NCBI GenBank assembly: GCA_050117725.1
Contig: JASFME010000121.1
Span: 1-6,995 of the forward strand
DNA length: 6,995 bases
Direction of reading: 5' to 3'
Source of the DNA: JASFJH01 sp050117725
GTDB taxonomy: Bacteria > Pseudomonadota > Gammaproteobacteria > AKS1
A program made the translations under genes and the position numbers. Shown here piece by piece: positions 1-5,972 of this stretch. Numbering within the stretch: position 1 is the stretch's first letter; every line of letters begins with the position of its first letter. Below the pieces are notes generated by a model. The model did not search any database and had not been told where the DNA came from. It saw nothing but the letters and a program-made list of their open reading frames with translations.

Positions 1-1
1 C

Positions 2-1228
2 CATCTTGTTGAGCGATTCAGCTCGGAATCCGGTGTGGACCTGCGTGATGACGACAAGGCACTGGCGCGCCTGCGCGAGGCAGCCGAGGTCGCAAAGATC
101 GAATTGTCGACCAGCACCACCACGCATATCAGTCTGCCCTATATCACTGCCGTGCGGGGGGAGCCGAAGCACCTGGAACTCGATGTGACGCGTGCTGAAC
201 TGGAACGCCAGGTGTACGAGGTTATCGAGCGGTGCCGCGGCCCCGTGGAACAGGCACTCAGTGATGCCGGGCTTGGCGCAAAGCAGGTTGATCGCATCGT
301 GTTTGTCGGTGGACCGACACGTATGCCTGCAGTGCGCAAATTCTTCGAAGACCTGTTCGGGCGCAAGGCGGAAATGGGCGTCGACCCGATGGAGTGCGTG
401 GCGAGCGGTGCGGCGATCCAGGCCGGCGTGCTGAGTGGCGAGGTCGGCGATATCGTGCTGGTTGACGTCACGCCTTTGACACTCGGGGTGGAAACCCTGG
501 GTGGCGTTGCAACTTCATTGATTGCACGCAACACGCCTGTCCCTGTCAAACATACCGAGACCTTCACGACCGCGGCCGATATGCAATCGGCCGTGACTAT
601 CCATGTCTACCAGGGCGAGCGTCCGATGGCCAGTGACAATACCAGTCTCGGTGAATTCAACCTGGATGGCATTCCACCTGCGCCGCGTGGTGTACCGAAG
701 ATTGATGTCACGTTTGATATCGACAGTAACGGTATCCTCAATGTCACGGCCAAGGATCAGGCGACATCCCGCTCACAGTCGATCACGATCACCGGTTCGA
801 CGCGCCTGCCCGAGGAGGAAAAAGAGCGCATGGTCAAGGAGGCGGAGAAGTTCGCCGAGCAGGACAAGAAACGCCGCGAGCAGGCTGACAAACTCAACGA
901 GGCCGATTCGGTATGTTACCAGGGCGAGAAAATGCTTGCCGATTTCAGTGACAAGCTCTCTGACGAAATGCAGAAAAACATCGAAGATGGCGTGCGTGAT
1001 ACGCGGGCGGCCCTGGCAATGAAGGATGCCGAGCTGGCGAAGCAGCACGCGGACGAACTGGCCAAGCTGTTGAAAGAGGCCGGCGTGGTGATCTATGCCG
1101 AGACACCTGGCGCAAAAGGCCCGTACCGGGAAGTCAAAACGGGTGAAGAGCAGCCATCGGGTGGACGCCCCAGCGGTTCAGGTCCACGGGGACGCGTTGT
1201 GGATGCAGACTACGAAGAAAGTTCCTGA
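2..1228 (+). CDS. dnaK: Chaperone DnaK (Hsp70), C-terminal two thirds, truncated by window start
   Basis: ATP-driven cytoplasmic Hsp70 chaperone that binds exposed hydrophobic segments and works with DnaJ and GrpE. The frame is already open at base 2, reading HLVERFSSESGVDLRDDD, which aligns with DnaK near residue 226 of the E. coli protein, so roughly 225 N-terminal residues lie outside the window. The 408 visible residues include the end of the ATPase domain (IVFVGGPTRMP), the interdomain linker (DIVLVDVTPLTLGVETLGG), the substrate-binding beta domain (GEFNLDGIPPAPRG, VTFDIDSNGILNVTAKD), the helical lid and the typical acidic tail VVDADYEE. GGPTRMP and the SQSITITGS segment differ from the GGQTRMP type usual in proteobacterial housekeeping DnaK, so this may be a second paralogue. 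dnaJ follows after 19 bp, presumably in the same operon. The family call is very secure; paralogue status is inference. Confidence 0.97.
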   Translation, partial: HLVERFSSESGVDLRDDDKALARLREAAEVAKIELSTSTTTHISLPYITAVRGEPKHLELDVTRAELERQVYEVIERCRGPVEQALSDAGLGAKQVDRIVFVGGPTRMPAVRKFFEDLFGRKAEMGVDPMECVASGAAIQAGVLSGEVGDIVLVDVTPLTLGVETLGGVATSLIARNTPVPVKHTETFTTAADMQSAVTIHVYQGERPMASDNTSLGEFNLDGIPPAPRGVPKIDVTFDIDSNGILNVTAKDQATSRSQSITITGSTRLPEEEKERMVKEAEKFAEQDKKRREQADKLNEADSVCYQGEKMLADFSDKLSDEMQKNIEDGVRDTRAALAMKDAELAKQHADELAKLLKEAGVVIYAETPGAKGPYREVKTGEEQPSGGRPSGSGPRGRVVDADYEESS

Positions 1229-1247
1229 AGCCTGAAGCATCATCACC

Positions 1248-2369
1248 ATGGCCACAACACAGCGCGATTATTACGAGGTGCTAGGCGTTGCGCGCGATGC
1301 TGATCAGAAGGCCATCAAGGATGCCTTTCGTACCCTGGCCATGAAATACCACCCGGACCGTAACAAGGCACCGGACGCGGAAGAAAAATTCAAGGAGATT
1401 GCCGAGGCCTACGCCGTGCTGTCTGACCCGGACAAGCGGGCACAGTACGACGCGCGTGGCTTTGCGGGCGTGGCAGATTTCAGTGCCGAAGACCTGTTCG
1501 GCGGTATTGATTTCGGCGACATCTTTGACGATATGGGCTTCGGTTTCGATTTTGGTGGCGGCGGCATCTTCGACCGTCTGTTTCGCCACCGGCAGGCAGG
1601 ACCGGCACGTGGTCAGGATCTCGAGGTTCGACTCGTTGTGCCCTTACAATTAATAAACTCGGGCGGTGACGAATCGGTACGTTATACACGTGCGATCAGA
1701 TGTCCGACATGCTCGGGTTCCGGCGCGCAACCGGGTACTGCGCCGCGCCAGTGCGAAAGCTGCGGTGGCAGCGGGCGCAGGGTCGTCACGCGGGATGAGA
1801 CAAAAAAGGGGGGCAGTGTCCGTTTCCAGCAGATCTCTGTTTGTCCCACCTGCAAGGGCAAGGGGACATTTATCGATCATCCCTGCAAACTGTGTCATGG
1901 CAGGGGGGAAATTGAAAAAGAGGAATCGCTCAAGGTACATGTTCCCGCAGGCATAGAAGAAGGGACCTCTTTACGGATCAAGGGCCATGGTATGCCGAGC
2001 GAGGACCCCGGTGGGCCGCCCGGGGATCTGTTTGTCACGGTACATAGCGCCCCCGATCCGCGGTTCGAGCGTAGTGGCGCCGATCTCTGGCGGCTCGAGA
2101 CACTGGAAGTTGCCGATGCGGTGCTGGGTGCAAAGCTCAAGGTTCCGACGCTGGAGGGTGCGGTCGACGTCAGGGTACCGCCCGGCACCCAGCCAGACGA
2201 GGTCCTGCGCCTGCGCAACAAGGGCCTGCCACGGTTCGATGGCAGCGGGCGGGGTAGTCTCAACATACGTATCCAGGTCAATATCCCGGAGAAGCTGTCA
2301 GACGAAGAGCGCACGCTTTACGAGCAATTGCGCAGCCTCGGCCAGGCAGACAAGCAGAAGAAGGGCTGA
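1248..2369 (+). CDS. dnaJ: Chaperone DnaJ (type I Hsp40), complete
   Basis: Co-chaperone that delivers substrates to DnaK and stimulates its ATPase. The 373-residue protein has all type I parts: J domain at about residues 7-71 with HPD at 35-37, a short Gly/Phe region at about 72-113 that includes GDIFDDM, and a zinc domain with four intact CxxCxGxG motifs at 152-159 (CPTCSGSG), 169-176 (CESCGGSG), 199-206 (CPTCKGKG) and 213-220 (CKLCHGRG). Two beta-barrel substrate domains and a dimerisation tail follow. Length matches the family. The start lies 19 bp after the dnaK stop with only a weak Shine-Dalgarno sequence, so translation may depend on coupling to dnaK. The C-terminal segment DLWRLETLEVADAVLGAKL differs from the E. 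coli type, in line with the unusual flavour of the linked DnaK. No sign of damage. Confidence 0.97.
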   Translation: MATTQRDYYEVLGVARDADQKAIKDAFRTLAMKYHPDRNKAPDAEEKFKEIAEAYAVLSDPDKRAQYDARGFAGVADFSAEDLFGGIDFGDIFDDMGFGFDFGGGGIFDRLFRHRQAGPARGQDLEVRLVVPLQLINSGGDESVRYTRAIRCPTCSGSGAQPGTAPRQCESCGGSGRRVVTRDETKKGGSVRFQQISVCPTCKGKGTFIDHPCKLCHGRGEIEKEESLKVHVPAGIEEGTSLRIKGHGMPSEDPGGPPGDLFVTVHSAPDPRFERSGADLWRLETLEVADAVLGAKLKVPTLEGAVDVRVPPGTQPDEVLRLRNKGLPRFDGSGRGSLNIRIQVNIPEKLSDEERTLYEQLRSLGQADKQKKG

Positions 2370-2411
2370 TGGAAATAACATGGTGATTGTCACATTCATG
2401 CCTCTGTGTTT

Positions 2412-2425
2412 TTGATATAAATCAA
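2412..2425 (+). promoter_or_regulatory. Perfect FNR/Anr/Dnr-type box upstream of hsp20
   Basis: TTGATATAAATCAA matches the FNR-family consensus TTGAT-N4-ATCAA at all ten defined positions. It lies in the AT-rich dnaJ-hsp20 gap, 84 bp before the hsp20 start codon, pointing to control by oxygen or nitrogen oxides through an FNR, Anr or Dnr protein. The best nearby -10-like element is TTTAAT at 2454-2459. That would put the box centre near -47 rather than the usual class II position of -41.5, so the promoter is not resolved. No sigma-32 promoter was recognised in the gap. Binding is inference. Confidence 0.6.
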
Positions 2426-2434
2426 TGAAATCAC

Positions 2435-2449
2435 ACAATGAATCGTTGT
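2435..2449. repeat. Imperfect 15-bp palindrome upstream of hsp20
   Basis: ACAATGAATCGTTGT has ACAA/TTGT outer arms and a GA-N-TC core, with one mismatched pair. It sits ten bases downstream of the FNR-type box and could be a second operator or part of the leader RNA. It matches no binding site I recognise and may be chance in AT-rich sequence. Confidence 0.3.
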
Positions 2450-2509
2450 AGCATTTAATCGAAATATGACCAATGAAGAGGAAATATATTCACTACAGGA
2501 GCACATGTT

Positions 2510-3052
2510 ATGGCTACGGCAAAAAAGAAAACAGGCAAGAAAGCAGCGAAGAAGGCAGCTGCGAAACAAAGCAAGCAGGAAATACAGAAGGCAGAGCCTG
2601 TACGTCCCATGAGTCCTTTCGAGGAAATGGACCGGCTGTTTGAGAGTTATTTCCCGCGAGGCTGGTTGCGCCCTTTCCGTTTCGAGTGGCCGTCCTTTCC
2701 GGAACTTCCAATGCCATTTGAGGGTAAAGCACCGCATGTCGATATCATTGATCGCAAGAACCAGGTTGTGGTGAAGGCCGCATTACCCGGTGTCGACAAG
2801 AAGGATGTTGATGTGTCGGTGACAAAAAACTCGGTGACCATCAAGGGCGCTACGAGTCACGAAGAAAAAGAAGAGAAGGAAGATTACTACCGTAGTGAAA
2901 TCTCGCGTGGCTCCTATTGCCGTTCCATGATCCTGCCGGCAGAGGTGGACGAAACGAAGGCCAAGGCGAAATTCAAGGACGGTATCCTGGAATTGACCCT
3001 GCCCAAGATCAAGAAAGAAAAGGAAAAGCGCCGTTCCGTCAAGGTGGAATAA
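2510..3052 (+). CDS. Small heat-shock protein, Hsp20/alpha-crystallin family, with Lys/Ala-rich N-terminal tail
   Basis: ATP-independent holdase that keeps unfolding proteins soluble for DnaK/DnaJ; cytoplasmic, as no signal peptide is seen. The 180 residues comprise a basic tail (1-29, ten lysines in the first 27 residues, e.g. KKKTGKKAAKKAAAK), an N-terminal arm rich in aromatics (PFEEMDRLFESYF, then Trp52 and Trp60), an alpha-crystallin domain at about 75-165 (HVDIIDRKNQVVVKAALPGV) with the signature A153-x4-G158-I-L, and a basic C-terminus with SVKVE that could serve as the I/V-x-I/V oligomer contact. AGGAG at 2497-2501, 8 bp before the ATG, supports this start and makes the basic tail part of the protein. 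The tail resembles histone H1-like or AlgP-like lysine/alanine tracts and is not typical of the family. An FNR-type box lies upstream and a strong terminator follows. Confidence 0.95.
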   Translation: MATAKKKTGKKAAKKAAAKQSKQEIQKAEPVRPMSPFEEMDRLFESYFPRGWLRPFRFEWPSFPELPMPFEGKAPHVDIIDRKNQVVVKAALPGVDKKDVDVSVTKNSVTIKGATSHEEKEEKEDYYRSEISRGSYCRSMILPAEVDETKAKAKFKDGILELTLPKIKKEKEKRRSVKVE

Positions 3053-3072
3053 AAAATTCCCGGTGTCGCTTT

Positions 3073-3107
3073 AAAAAACCCCGGTCCGTGTACAGACCGG
3101 GTTTTTT
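3073..3107. terminator. Bidirectional intrinsic terminator between hsp20 and hvfX
   Basis: A seven-pair GC-rich stem, CCCGGTC (3080-3086) with GACCGGG (3095-3101), has an 8-nt loop, six A before it and six T after it. It lies 20 bp after the hsp20 stop. Because both flanking tracts are present, the reverse transcript also has a stem followed by a U tract, so it can end the convergent hvf operon, whose last gene stops 109 bp away. Confidence 0.9.
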
Positions 3108-3171
3108 GTTTGTCGACAGGATTCACATGATTAACTGGATAAATGGGGAAAATAAAAGGATGCCATTGTAT

Positions 3172-3192
3172 CCTGTTAAACAGGGTGTTTTT
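3172..3192 (+). repeat. Small palindrome with trailing T run
   Basis: CCTGTT/AACAGG around one central A, followed by a T-rich stretch at 3188-3192. It could be a weak backup terminator on the + strand after hsp20. There is no T tract on the side needed to terminate hvfX. The rest of the 3108-3215 spacer shows nothing recognisable. Confidence 0.25.
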
Positions 3193-3215
3193 ATCTCCTG
3201 CATAGTCTTTATGGC

Positions 3216-3812
3216 TTACTGTTTCGTGCAGCCCCGGGCGAGCCAGTAATCGATGCTCAGGTATTTGCCCGCGCCGATAAAGAACAGCACCAGCAACATA
3301 ATAAAATAGGTAGCGGCAAACTCGATGCCGTTATTAAGAATTGTGATACTGCCTTGGCCGGTCAACCAGTCATAGTTGCCATGCTCACGCAGGATATCTT
3401 TCGCGACTGACAGGCGTTCGCTGGCATCCTGTGCATCCGCACAATTGAACAGACAGAACTTCGCATCGGCGATGGCCTGCCAGCCGTTTTCCCAGTGGAC
3501 GGAGAAGATGGCCACGAGCATGGTGACCATGAGGGGAATCGATATCCAGCGAACGGCAAAGCCGACAAGCAGCAGGATGGCGCCGAGCAGTTCGGTCGTC
3601 GTGGCGAGAAAGGCCATCAGCTCCGGAAAGGGCAGGCCCAGTCCCCAGTCCGGGTTACCAAACCAGGCGGCTGTGCTTTCGAAGTCATCGAATTTACTTT
3701 TTCCCGCCATCCAGAAAATCGGCGCGAGATATAAACGCAGCGCGAGTGGAGCGAGAAAATCAACCGCACGGGTGCGATCGAGCATGCCCTGCAATGTGCA
3801 CAGAAATTTCAT
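3216..3812 (-). CDS. hvfX: HvfX-type DoxX-family membrane protein of the copper-RiPP operon
   Basis: Inner-membrane DoxX-family protein of 198 residues, last gene of the operon. Likely transmembrane segments are at about 19-37, 65-86, 89-106 and 165-186, the four-helix DoxX layout. Between helices 3 and 4 is a long polar loop of about 55 residues (begins HWENGWQAIADAKFC), which includes Cys120 and Cys124 in FCLFNC. From recall of how the family is named, DoxX proteins with this insert beside DUF692/DUF2063 genes are classed as HvfX, a Cu-binding RiPP maturation protein. Its biochemical role is not established; redox support of the maturase or handling of the modified peptide are guesses. AGGAGG at 3821-3826, 8 bp upstream, fixes the start. 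It follows hvfC by 41 bp and ends 109 bp from the shared terminator. Confidence 0.85.
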   Translation of the reverse strand: MKFLCTLQGMLDRTRAVDFLAPLALRLYLAPIFWMAGKSKFDDFESTAAWFGNPDWGLGLPFPELMAFLATTTELLGAILLLVGFAVRWISIPLMVTMLVAIFSVHWENGWQAIADAKFCLFNCADAQDASERLSVAKDILREHGNYDWLTGQGSITILNNGIEFAATYFIMLLVLFFIGAGKYLSIDYWLARGCTKQ

Positions 3813-3853
3813 AAGGCCAGCCTCCTCTTCCTTGTACCTTTTTTCGTTTGTAG

Positions 3854-4642
3854 TTATCTGGTGCTGGTACCTAGGACAATGTCGCGTACCTGGAGTTCCT
3901 TTAATGTTTGCAGCCCGCCCTCGATCACAATCTCCGGATCAGGATGCTGTAATTCGTTGGCAATTTGCTCAAGGGCGGCGCGGCCGCTGAGTTGCCGGTT
4001 TTCTTGCAATAAGTACAAGAGGCGGGCAGTCACCGGGTTCATTTCCATAAAATGCACTTCGTCGGACTTGTCACGGTACACGACGATGTGTGTAGGCTGC
4101 TCACCCGGTTGTTCGGGGGTAAAGTCGGGACTGATTTGATGCACAGGATAACTGTAGCTGAGCGGCCAGGCGAGGGGTGAAATAACCGGGTGTCCTTGCA
4201 GCAAATCCCCTCCGGCGTCGATCGCTGTCATATCGATCCCGGTTTCATCGATCGACAGGGCCAGTTCCACCCACTCGTAGTGGGCCAGTTCCAGTATGAA
4301 GGGGTAATCACAGTCGCGTGGTTCATGTTCATTTTCAAGGTAAGCGAGAAATTCCTGAGAAACCTCGAGAAAATAAGGCGTCTGGTTGCGATGCCGTTTG
4401 AAAAAGTCGCGCACCATGGCGTGCCAGTCACCATCATTGTACAGGCTGCGCAGGACCGGGAAGCCATTGGCAATAAAGCCTTCGATATTATTGTAGAACA
4501 GTTCGCTGTAGATCCTGATGCGGCGTTCTTCCATACCGGCAGGCACCGGCACATTGTCCGGGTCACGAATATGGGCAGTAAAATCGTACTGCCAGTCCCT
4601 GAAGGATTTTTTCTCAGCCACGGTCTGCGACGGCGCGGTCAT
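3854..4642 (-). CDS. hvfC: HvfC-family RiPP maturation partner (DUF2063)
   Basis: Partner protein of the MNIO maturase, thought from studied homologues to present the precursor peptide to HvfB. With the chosen start it has 262 residues. The N-terminal DUF2063 domain (about 14-105) shows the family pattern RRIRIYSELFYNNIEGF followed by GFPVLR (residues 40-65). The C-terminal domain (about 150-255) has VVYRDKSDEVHFMEMNP and a helical segment typical of the RiPP-recognition half. I chose the ATG at 4642 because GGAG lies 11 bp upstream and the conserved region begins shortly after. An upstream in-frame ATG at 4678 would add 12 residues but has poorer ribosome-site spacing. The start overlaps the end of hvfB by 29 bp, implying translational coupling and perhaps fixed stoichiometry. 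Confidence 0.9.
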   Translation of the reverse strand: MTAPSQTVAEKKSFRDWQYDFTAHIRDPDNVPVPAGMEERRIRIYSELFYNNIEGFIANGFPVLRSLYNDGDWHAMVRDFFKRHRNQTPYFLEVSQEFLAYLENEHEPRDCDYPFILELAHYEWVELALSIDETGIDMTAIDAGGDLLQGHPVISPLAWPLSYSYPVHQISPDFTPEQPGEQPTHIVVYRDKSDEVHFMEMNPVTARLLYLLQENRQLSGRAALEQIANELQHPDPEIVIEGGLQTLKELQVRDIVLGTSTR

Positions 4643-5471
4643 CGTTTTGCAGGCTCCATCTGTCCTGGATATCGACAATCCGGTCGACCTCGGTAAGCAG
4701 TTCCGGCAGTGGCGGGATATTGAAATCGCGTTCGAGCAAGGTCGGGATCACGCCAAAACGCTGGTAGGTCTTTTCCAGCAGATTCCACACCGGGTCGATG
4801 ATATCGGCACCATGCGTATCGACGATCAGGTCTTCGGCCTCATTGTAATGTCCGGCAATATGGATATAGGCGATACGTTCACCGGGGACGGCATTCAGAA
4901 ATTGTTCGGCGTCGTAGTGGTGATTGATGCTGTTGACGTAGATATTGTTGACATCCAGGTGCAGCAGGCAGTCGGCCTGTTCGAGCACGGCGTTGAGGAA
5001 CTCGATTTCCGGCATGTCCTTGCCGGGTGCCGCGTAGTAGGAAACGTTTTCCATCGCGATTTGTTGATTGAGGATATCCTGTACGCGCTTGATACGCTCC
5101 ACGACATGTTTGATCGCTTCTTCGGTGAAGGGGATCGGCAGCAGGTCATACAGGTGGCCTTCATCACCACAGTAACTCAGGTGTTCGCTGTACAGCTTGA
5201 TGTCATACTCATCGAGGAAACGGCCGACACGGCGCACAAAGTCCTCGTCGAGTGGCGCCGGGCTGCCGATGGAGAGCGACAGACCATGGCAGACAAAATC
5301 GTGTTGTTCGGTGAAGGCGCGGAATTTTTTGCCCATCGCGCCACCGAGGCCGATCCAGTTTTCCGGTGCGACCTCGTAAAAATCCACTTGTGCCGGGGGA
5401 TGCTCGGCCAGCGGGTCCATGAGGACCCGCCGGTATCCGAGACCGGCTCCATGAACGGGAAATTGTTCCAT
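4614..5471 (-). CDS. hvfB: HvfB-family MNIO-type RiPP maturase (DUF692, UPF0276)
   Basis: Multinuclear non-heme iron-dependent oxidative enzyme with a TIM-barrel fold. Characterised homologues (MbnB, HvfB, bufferin BufB) oxidise cysteines of the precursor into copper-binding heterocycle/thioamide groups. In the 285-residue protein the expected metal and active-site motifs are present: HGLSLSIGS (62-70), SEHLSY (95-100), AMENVSYY (139-146), LDVNNIYVN (172-180), IHIAGH (203-208), DTHGADI (218-224) and LERDFNIP (246-253). None looks lost. Two ATGs are possible; that at 5471 is preferred because GGAG lies 8 bp upstream, whereas it is only 2 bp from the ATG at 5477. The gene follows hvfA by 27 bp and overlaps hvfC. 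The family call is firm; the exact chemistry is transferred from homologues. Confidence 0.94.
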   Translation of the reverse strand: MEQFPVHGAGLGYRRVLMDPLAEHPPAQVDFYEVAPENWIGLGGAMGKKFRAFTEQHDFVCHGLSLSIGSPAPLDEDFVRRVGRFLDEYDIKLYSEHLSYCGDEGHLYDLLPIPFTEEAIKHVVERIKRVQDILNQQIAMENVSYYAAPGKDMPEIEFLNAVLEQADCLLHLDVNNIYVNSINHHYDAEQFLNAVPGERIAYIHIAGHYNEAEDLIVDTHGADIIDPVWNLLEKTYQRFGVIPTLLERDFNIPPLPELLTEVDRIVDIQDRWSLQNDDRAVADRG

Positions 5472-5498
5472 GTTCATAGCTCCGTTATAGCAGGCAAA

Positions 5499-5861
5499 TT
5501 ACTTGGTAGCGCCACACTTGGCTTCGCCACATTTGGCTTCCGGCTTTTTGGCGCCACATTTTGCTTCCTGCTCTTTGGCGGTTGCCTTCTTGCCTTCGCC
5601 ACACTTGCCTTCGCCACACTTGGCTTCAGTACCTTTCTTTTCGGCCTTCTGCTGTGCGCCGCACTTGCCTTCCTCGGCCTGCATTTTATCGGCCTTCTGG
5701 CCGCCGCACTTGGCTTCGGCAATCTGCTGGTAACCGTGAGACAGGTCGGTCATGCCGAACGGGTTGGCATTATCCGCAGCAGCCGGAGTGGCAGCTACGC
5801 CCAGGGCGAATGCTGTGCCGAGAGCGGCAGCCAGTGGTTTCATCGTAGTCTTCTTTGACAT
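5499..5861 (-). CDS. hvfA: HvfA-type copper-binding RiPP precursor with seven E-[G/A]-K-C-G repeats
   Basis: Precursor of a secreted, oxidatively modified copper-binding peptide (HvfA / bufferin class). The 120 residues comprise a Sec-type signal peptide (MSKKTTMKPLAAALGTAF, then a hydrophobic Ala-rich stretch, probable cleavage after Ala29 in PAAA-DN), a short linker (30-48, NPFGMTDLSHGYQQIAEAK region) and a low-complexity Lys/Glu/Ala/Gly core. All seven cysteines (52, 67, 82, 87, 102, 111, 116) lie in E-[G/A]-K-C-G motifs: two EGKCG (64-68, 84-88) and five EAKCG. In characterised HvfA the EGKCG cysteines become oxazolone/thioamide pairs that bind Cu(I); the same fate here is inference. The frame stays open for 79 codons upstream, but the consensus AGGAGG at 5871-5876, 9 bp from this ATG, and the signal peptide fix the start. 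First gene of the operon. Confidence 0.93.
   Translation of the reverse strand: MSKKTTMKPLAAALGTAFALGVAATPAAADNANPFGMTDLSHGYQQIAEAKCGGQKADKMQAEEGKCGAQQKAEKKGTEAKCGEGKCGEGKKATAKEQEAKCGAKKPEAKCGEAKCGATK
5511..5717 (-). repeat. Cysteine-motif repeats inside hvfA
   Basis: Seven degenerate copies of a 15-bp unit coding E-[G/A]-K-C-G. On the + strand they read as variants of GCCACACTTGGCTTC. Two pairs are directly adjacent (Cys82/Cys87 and Cys111/Cys116, each five residues apart) and the others are 9-15 residues apart. The copies are near-identical at DNA level, so the tract can plausibly gain or lose units by slippage or recombination. This is coding repetition, not a mobile or CRISPR repeat. Confidence 0.9.
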
Positions 5862-5870
5862 TGGGTGTTG

Positions 5871-5876
5871 CCTCCT
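5871..5876 (-). promoter_or_regulatory. Consensus ribosome-binding site of hvfA
   Basis: The - strand reads AGGAGG, nine bases before the ATG at 5861. It rules out the much longer in-frame start at 6098 and implies strong translation, as expected for a RiPP precursor. Confidence 0.85.
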
Positions 5877-5922
5877 AGATTTACACATTAAAAAGGTTTT
5901 GTTAGTGGTTATTGGTATACAA

Positions 5923-5972
5923 CTATCACCACCGGCAGGTTTTCCAATGGTAGCTACCGGACCACGTGATAG
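5923..5972. promoter_or_regulatory. Nested inverted repeats in the hvfA upstream region
   Basis: CTATCAC (5923-5929) is perfectly inverted as GTGATAG (5966-5972). Between them lies the perfect 10-bp palindrome GGTAGCTACC (5949-5958), about 90 bp upstream of the hvfA start. This is a plausible operator for metal- or stress-responsive control, but it matches no regulator site I recognise. I could not identify a convincing -35/-10 pair for hvfA. On the - strand a GGAAAACC followed 17 bases later by GTATA loosely resembles an ECF-sigma promoter, which is weak evidence. Confidence 0.35.

Noticed and set aside
139..567. 142-codon - strand frame within dnaK
   Set aside because: Antisense to well-conserved DnaK sequence; no independent support.
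2426..2509. ROSE or fourU RNA thermometer in the hsp20 leader
   Set aside because: No UUUU or UUGCU-type element able to pair with the AGGAG ribosome site was found in the leader.
2917..3249. 110-codon + strand frame overlapping the hsp20 end and running toward hvfX
   Set aside because: Starts inside hsp20 in another frame, crosses the strong terminator and shows no recognisable protein.
5511..5717. CRISPR-like or tandem intergenic repeat
   Set aside because: Units are coding, in frame with hvfA, degenerate and irregularly spaced, with no unique spacers of constant length.
5503..5733. Short + strand frame with HLAS repeats
   Set aside because: Another antisense shadow of the hvfA cysteine repeats.
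4518..5858. 446-codon open frame on the + strand, with a hydrophobic repetitive C-terminus resembling a membrane or pentapeptide-repeat protein
   Set aside because: It is entirely antisense to hvfC, hvfB and hvfA. Its ATLGF-type repeats are just the complement of the KCG-coding units, and it has no ribosome site or family motif.
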